Below, piece after piece: positions 6,043-8,518 of a stretch of DNA of 8,518 nt (the stretch's first letter is position 1; each line of letters starts with the position of its first letter). Source of the stretch: Lachnospiraceae bacterium (GTDB lineage: Bacteria > Bacillota_A > Clostridia > Lachnospirales > Lachnospiraceae); NCBI GenBank assembly GCA_009774655.1, contig VSOD01000171.1, positions 1 through 8,518 of the forward strand, in the 5' to 3' direction. Under the pieces are notes generated by a model. That model did no database searches. It was not told the origin of the DNA and saw nothing but the letters and a program-made list of their open reading frames with translations. The translations under genes were made by a program, and so were the position numbers.

Positions 6043-7608
6043 ATGAGAATACAAAATCCATTGTTTCATGCCGATATGCCGGATCCGGATGTGATCCGGG
6101 TCGGTACGGACTTTTATATGGTTTCCACGACCATGTTTTATATGCCCGCTGCGCCGGTTTTAAAGTCAGGGGATCTGCAGCATTGGGAGATTGTCTCTTA
6201 TATCTGTACAGAAGTTTCCGACAATGCTGTTTACCGTCTGGAAAATGGCAGACATGCATACGGAAAGGGGCAGTGGGCGACCAGCTTGATGTTCCATGAG
6301 GGGCGTTTTTACGCCTGTTTCGTCTGTCATGATATGAAAAAGACATACCTGTTTTCCACAGACGATATCGAGAAAAGTGATTGGGACAGGATAGAGCTGG
6401 ACTGCGTATATCATGACATGTCATTTTTACGCTGGGAAGACAGGGTCTATCTGGTTTACGGCAACGGCGAGATAAGGATCGTGGAATTAAATGAGGATCT
6501 TACCGGTATCGTAGAGCAGTCGGATCGTGTGCTTTTTCATGCGCCGGCGGAAGGGATGCGACTGCGCTGTGAAGGATGCCGGGCCTATGTGAAAGACGGA
6601 TGGATTTATCTGCTGTTTGTCGAATGGCCAGCAGATACGGAGACGCAGACAGGTATACGCAGAGAAGTCTGTTATCGTTCCAGAAACCTGATGGGACCTT
6701 ATGAGAGAAAAGTGATCCTGAGCGATGACGGGAGTCTGCCCGGCAGAGGGATCGCACAGGGGGTGCTTTTTGACGACGCCTGCGGGAACTGGTATGCGAT
6801 GATGTTTCAGGACAGCGGCGCGGTCGGAAGAGTGCCGTTCCTGATGCCGGCTGTCTGGGAAGAAGAATGGCCGGTGATCGGAGTGAACGGAAAGGTTCCG
6901 GCGCAGCTGGAAGTTCCCTGTGTGGAAACGGTTACGGGGAAGATCATACAAAGCGATCAGTTCAGCCATTCGGAGAACACGCTGAAAAAGGTATGGCAGT
7001 GGAACCACGCGCCGGATCCAGCCGCATGGTCTTTTACGGAGCGACCGGGCTATCTGCGGCTGAAAAACAGGAGCATGGCAAAGAATCTGTTCTATGCAAG
7101 AAATACGCTGACACAGAGAACGCGGGCGCCTTACAGCCGGTTCAGTGTAAGGCTGGAATGTGACGGCATGAAGGACGGAGATTATGCCGGCCTGTGTGTT
7201 TTTCTGGAAAAATACGGACAGATTGGCGTCCGTCAGAAAAAGGGCAAACGGAGTATCGTGATGCAGTGCCGTGACGGTGAGAATGCGCCGTATGAGTTGA
7301 CACGCAGAGGAGACCTGGGGGCACTGGATGAGTGGTATGCGGTAAAGGAATATGAGCTGCCGTTTTCTGCCGGGCAGGTTTTTTTGAGAATAGATTTCCG
7401 GTATGACAGCTGGGGAAGCGAAGAAGAGACGGCCGTGTTTTCCTACAGTCTGGATGGAGAGCAGTACTGTGTTCTTGGCAGGGAGCTTGCACTGGTTTAC
7501 TCCCTGTCCGTGTTTGTGGGCGCGCGGATCGGGATTTTTTCCTATAACGAAGAAAGAGAGGATGGAGGGACAGCGGACTTTAAGGATTTTGTTGCAGAGT
7601 TTGAATAA
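6043..7608 (+). CDS. Family 43 glycoside hydrolase (beta-xylosidase/alpha-L-arabinofuranosidase-like)
   Basis: GH43 enzymes are inverting five-bladed beta-propeller hydrolases that commonly cut xylo- or arabino-oligosaccharides. Of 521 residues, about 1-290 form the propeller. The triad can be placed by motif: Asp14 in MPDPDVIR as general base, Asp125 in YHDMSFL as pKa modulator, and Glu177 in CEGCRAYVK as general acid. RGIAQGVLF, FQDSGAVGRVPFLMP and EEWPVIG resemble GH43 xylosidase propellers. From about 303 the SDQFSHS, VWQWNHAPDPAAWSFTERPGYLRL and later strands match the GH43 C-terminal concanavalin-like domain. There is no signal peptide or membrane segment, so it should act inside the cell on imported oligosaccharides. 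AAGGGAGG at 6029-6036 sits six bases before the ATG. It starts 58 bases after ribF with no clear terminator between. Exact substrate cannot be told; residues after the acid Glu (Gly-Cys-Arg rather than the common Gly-Pro-His) could matter. Confidence 0.88.
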   Translation: MRIQNPLFHADMPDPDVIRVGTDFYMVSTTMFYMPAAPVLKSGDLQHWEIVSYICTEVSDNAVYRLENGRHAYGKGQWATSLMFHEGRFYACFVCHDMKKTYLFSTDDIEKSDWDRIELDCVYHDMSFLRWEDRVYLVYGNGEIRIVELNEDLTGIVEQSDRVLFHAPAEGMRLRCEGCRAYVKDGWIYLLFVEWPADTETQTGIRREVCYRSRNLMGPYERKVILSDDGSLPGRGIAQGVLFDDACGNWYAMMFQDSGAVGRVPFLMPAVWEEEWPVIGVNGKVPAQLEVPCVETVTGKIIQSDQFSHSENTLKKVWQWNHAPDPAAWSFTERPGYLRLKNRSMAKNLFYARNTLTQRTRAPYSRFSVRLECDGMKDGDYAGLCVFLEKYGQIGVRQKKGKRSIVMQCRDGENAPYELTRRGDLGALDEWYAVKEYELPFSAGQVFLRIDFRYDSWGSEEETAVFSYSLDGEQYCVLGRELALVYSLSVFVGARIGIFSYNEEREDGGTADFKDFVAEFE

Positions 7609-7740
7609 TTCTTGGCCCGTGTGGCGTTTAGGGCTTGCCAGTAAAGTTTATTTTCGATAGAATGGATAGTAGCGGGTGTATACTGCCTGTGAAACATTCT
7701 TCTTGATAAACTTACATAGTAGGAAGGAAATCTTATACAA
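7609..7740. other. Intergenic region between GH43 and the transporter gene
   Basis: These 132 bases hold the promoter, a Shine-Dalgarno site and an inverted repeat, and no gene. GGCCC at 7615-7619 can pair with GGGCT at 7631-7635 through a long loop, but no T-run follows, so a strong intrinsic terminator for the GH43 gene is not evident. Some read-through from the upstream genes is therefore possible. Confidence 0.6.
7635..7663 (+). promoter_or_regulatory. Probable sigma-A promoter for the phosphate transporter gene
   Basis: TTGCCA at 7635-7640 and TAGAAT at 7658-7663 are separated by exactly 17 bases. Each differs from the TTGACA/TATAAT consensus at one position. Transcription would start near 7670 and give a leader of about 70 bases before the ATG at 7741. 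It is the best promoter I can see in the window and supports an independent transcription unit after the GH43 gene. An imperfect inverted repeat has its left arm in the spacer (7641-7651) and its right arm downstream (7706-7715). Confidence 0.65.
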
Positions 7741-8518
7741 ATGAATCCAACGATCATACTTTCCCTGGCAGGCGGCCTGGGGCTTTTCCTGTACGGCATG
7801 CGTATTATGAGCGACAGCATTGAGAAGGTTGCCGGGGCGAAACTGAGAGGCATACTGGAGAAACTGACTACAAACAGGTTTACGGGTATCCTCGTGGGTA
7901 TCTTTTTTACGGCTGTGATCCAGTCTTCCTCGGCGTGTACCGTGATGGTAGTCAGTTTCGTTAATTCCGGGCTGATGACGCTGACACAGGCGGCCGGCGT
8001 GATCTTCGGGGCGAATATCGGTACGACCGTGACAGCGCTTCTGGTCTCGTTTAAGCTGGAGAAGGCGGCTCCGGTCATTCTGCTGACGGGTGTACTGATC
8101 GTTATGTTTTGTAAGAAGGAGAAGCTGTCCCGCTGGGGAGAGGTCATCATCGGCTTCGGGGTGCTGTTCATGGGGCTGAGCACGATGTCGGGCGCCATGT
8201 CGGGCATGAAGGATTCTCCTGCAGTAGTACATATGTTCGCTTCTTTGAGGACGCCTTTTTTGGCAGTTATTCTGGGTGCCGTGCTGACCGCCATCATCCA
8301 GAGTTCTTCCGTCACCGTCAGTATCATGGTTCTGCTCGCGAACCAGGGGCTGATGGGAATGGATATCGGTATGTATATTATTCTGGGCTGTAATATCGGC
8401 GCCTGTACTTCCGCGGTGCTGGCTTCTTTAAACGGTAAGAAGGATGCCAAGAGGGCGGCGGCCATTCATTTGATTTTTAACGTGATCGGAACGATCATTG
8501 TCTATATTATCTTTAAGC
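7741..8518 (+). CDS. Na+/phosphate cotransporter family protein, 3' end beyond the window
   Basis: This family (Na/Pi cotransporter II type, NptA-like) couples sodium influx to inorganic phosphate movement across the membrane. The frame is open for 259 codons and has no stop before the right edge. Two inverted-repeat halves are visible. The first has QSSSACTVM at 61-69 and GANIGTT at 90-96; the second has QSSSVTVSIM at 187-196 and GCNIGACTS at 216-224. The QSSS motifs are the family signature and form the substrate site. The N-terminus (IILSLAGGLGLFLYGM) starts a hydrophobic helix, and hydrophobic stretches continue throughout. Full-length members are usually about 540-600 residues, often with a C-terminal PhoU-like domain, which cannot be seen here. 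ATG 7741 is the only supported start, since the frame closes at TAG 7720; AGGAAGGA at 7721-7728 is 12 bases upstream, a little long. The promoter at 7635-7663 probably drives it. Confidence 0.92.
   Translation, partial: MNPTIILSLAGGLGLFLYGMRIMSDSIEKVAGAKLRGILEKLTTNRFTGILVGIFFTAVIQSSSACTVMVVSFVNSGLMTLTQAAGVIFGANIGTTVTALLVSFKLEKAAPVILLTGVLIVMFCKKEKLSRWGEVIIGFGVLFMGLSTMSGAMSGMKDSPAVVHMFASLRTPFLAVILGAVLTAIIQSSSVTVSIMVLLANQGLMGMDIGMYIILGCNIGACTSAVLASLNGKKDAKRAAAIHLIFNVIGTIIVYIIFK

Noticed and set aside
7542..8465. 307-codon - strand frame opposite the transporter
   Set aside because: The + strand frame has both QSSS signature repeats, a start, a ribosome-binding site and a promoter. The antisense frame covers the promoter region and lacks recognisable motifs.

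Overview
The window carries a bacterial translation and RNA-maintenance gene cluster, followed by two metabolic or transport genes, all on the + strand. The order infB - rbfA - nrnA (DHH/DHHA1) - truB - ribF is typical of Firmicutes, especially Clostridia. Moderate-to-high GC, strong purine-rich Shine-Dalgarno sites and the style of the proteins suggest a Lachnospiraceae-like gut clostridium; that placement is inference and no database search was run.

Region 1 (1-5984) is the conserved cluster. infB (translation initiation factor IF2) enters at the left edge. Its open frame begins at a TTG at 51, right after in-frame stops, and lacks the far N-terminal part usual in clostridial IF2, so its 5' end is either incomplete or unusual. 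Then come rbfA (30S maturation), a DHH phosphoesterase of the NrnA type (nanoRNA/pAp hydrolysis), truB (tRNA pseudouridine-55 synthase) and ribF (riboflavin kinase/FAD synthetase). Gaps are 95, 40, 43 and 2 bases, there is no convincing terminator between the genes, and co-transcription is likely. The cluster joins ribosome initiation and assembly, tRNA modification, small-RNA turnover and flavin cofactor supply.

Region 2 (6043-7608) is a cytoplasmic family 43 glycoside hydrolase with its catalytic triad and a C-terminal beta-sandwich domain. It starts 58 bases after ribF, where rpsO is often found in relatives such as Bacillus. It is probably a lineage-specific neighbour that may be read through from the cluster.

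Region 3 (7609-8518) is a 132-base intergenic stretch with a good sigma-A type promoter, followed by the 5' part of a Na+/phosphate cotransporter family gene that runs off the right edge. This starts a separate transcription unit.

I see no mobile element, CRISPR array, RNA gene or clearly new system. The observations most worth checking are the odd 5' end of infB, the charged and Gly/Asn/Arg-rich IF2 linker, the GH43 gene behind ribF, and the promoter with a flanking inverted repeat before the transporter.
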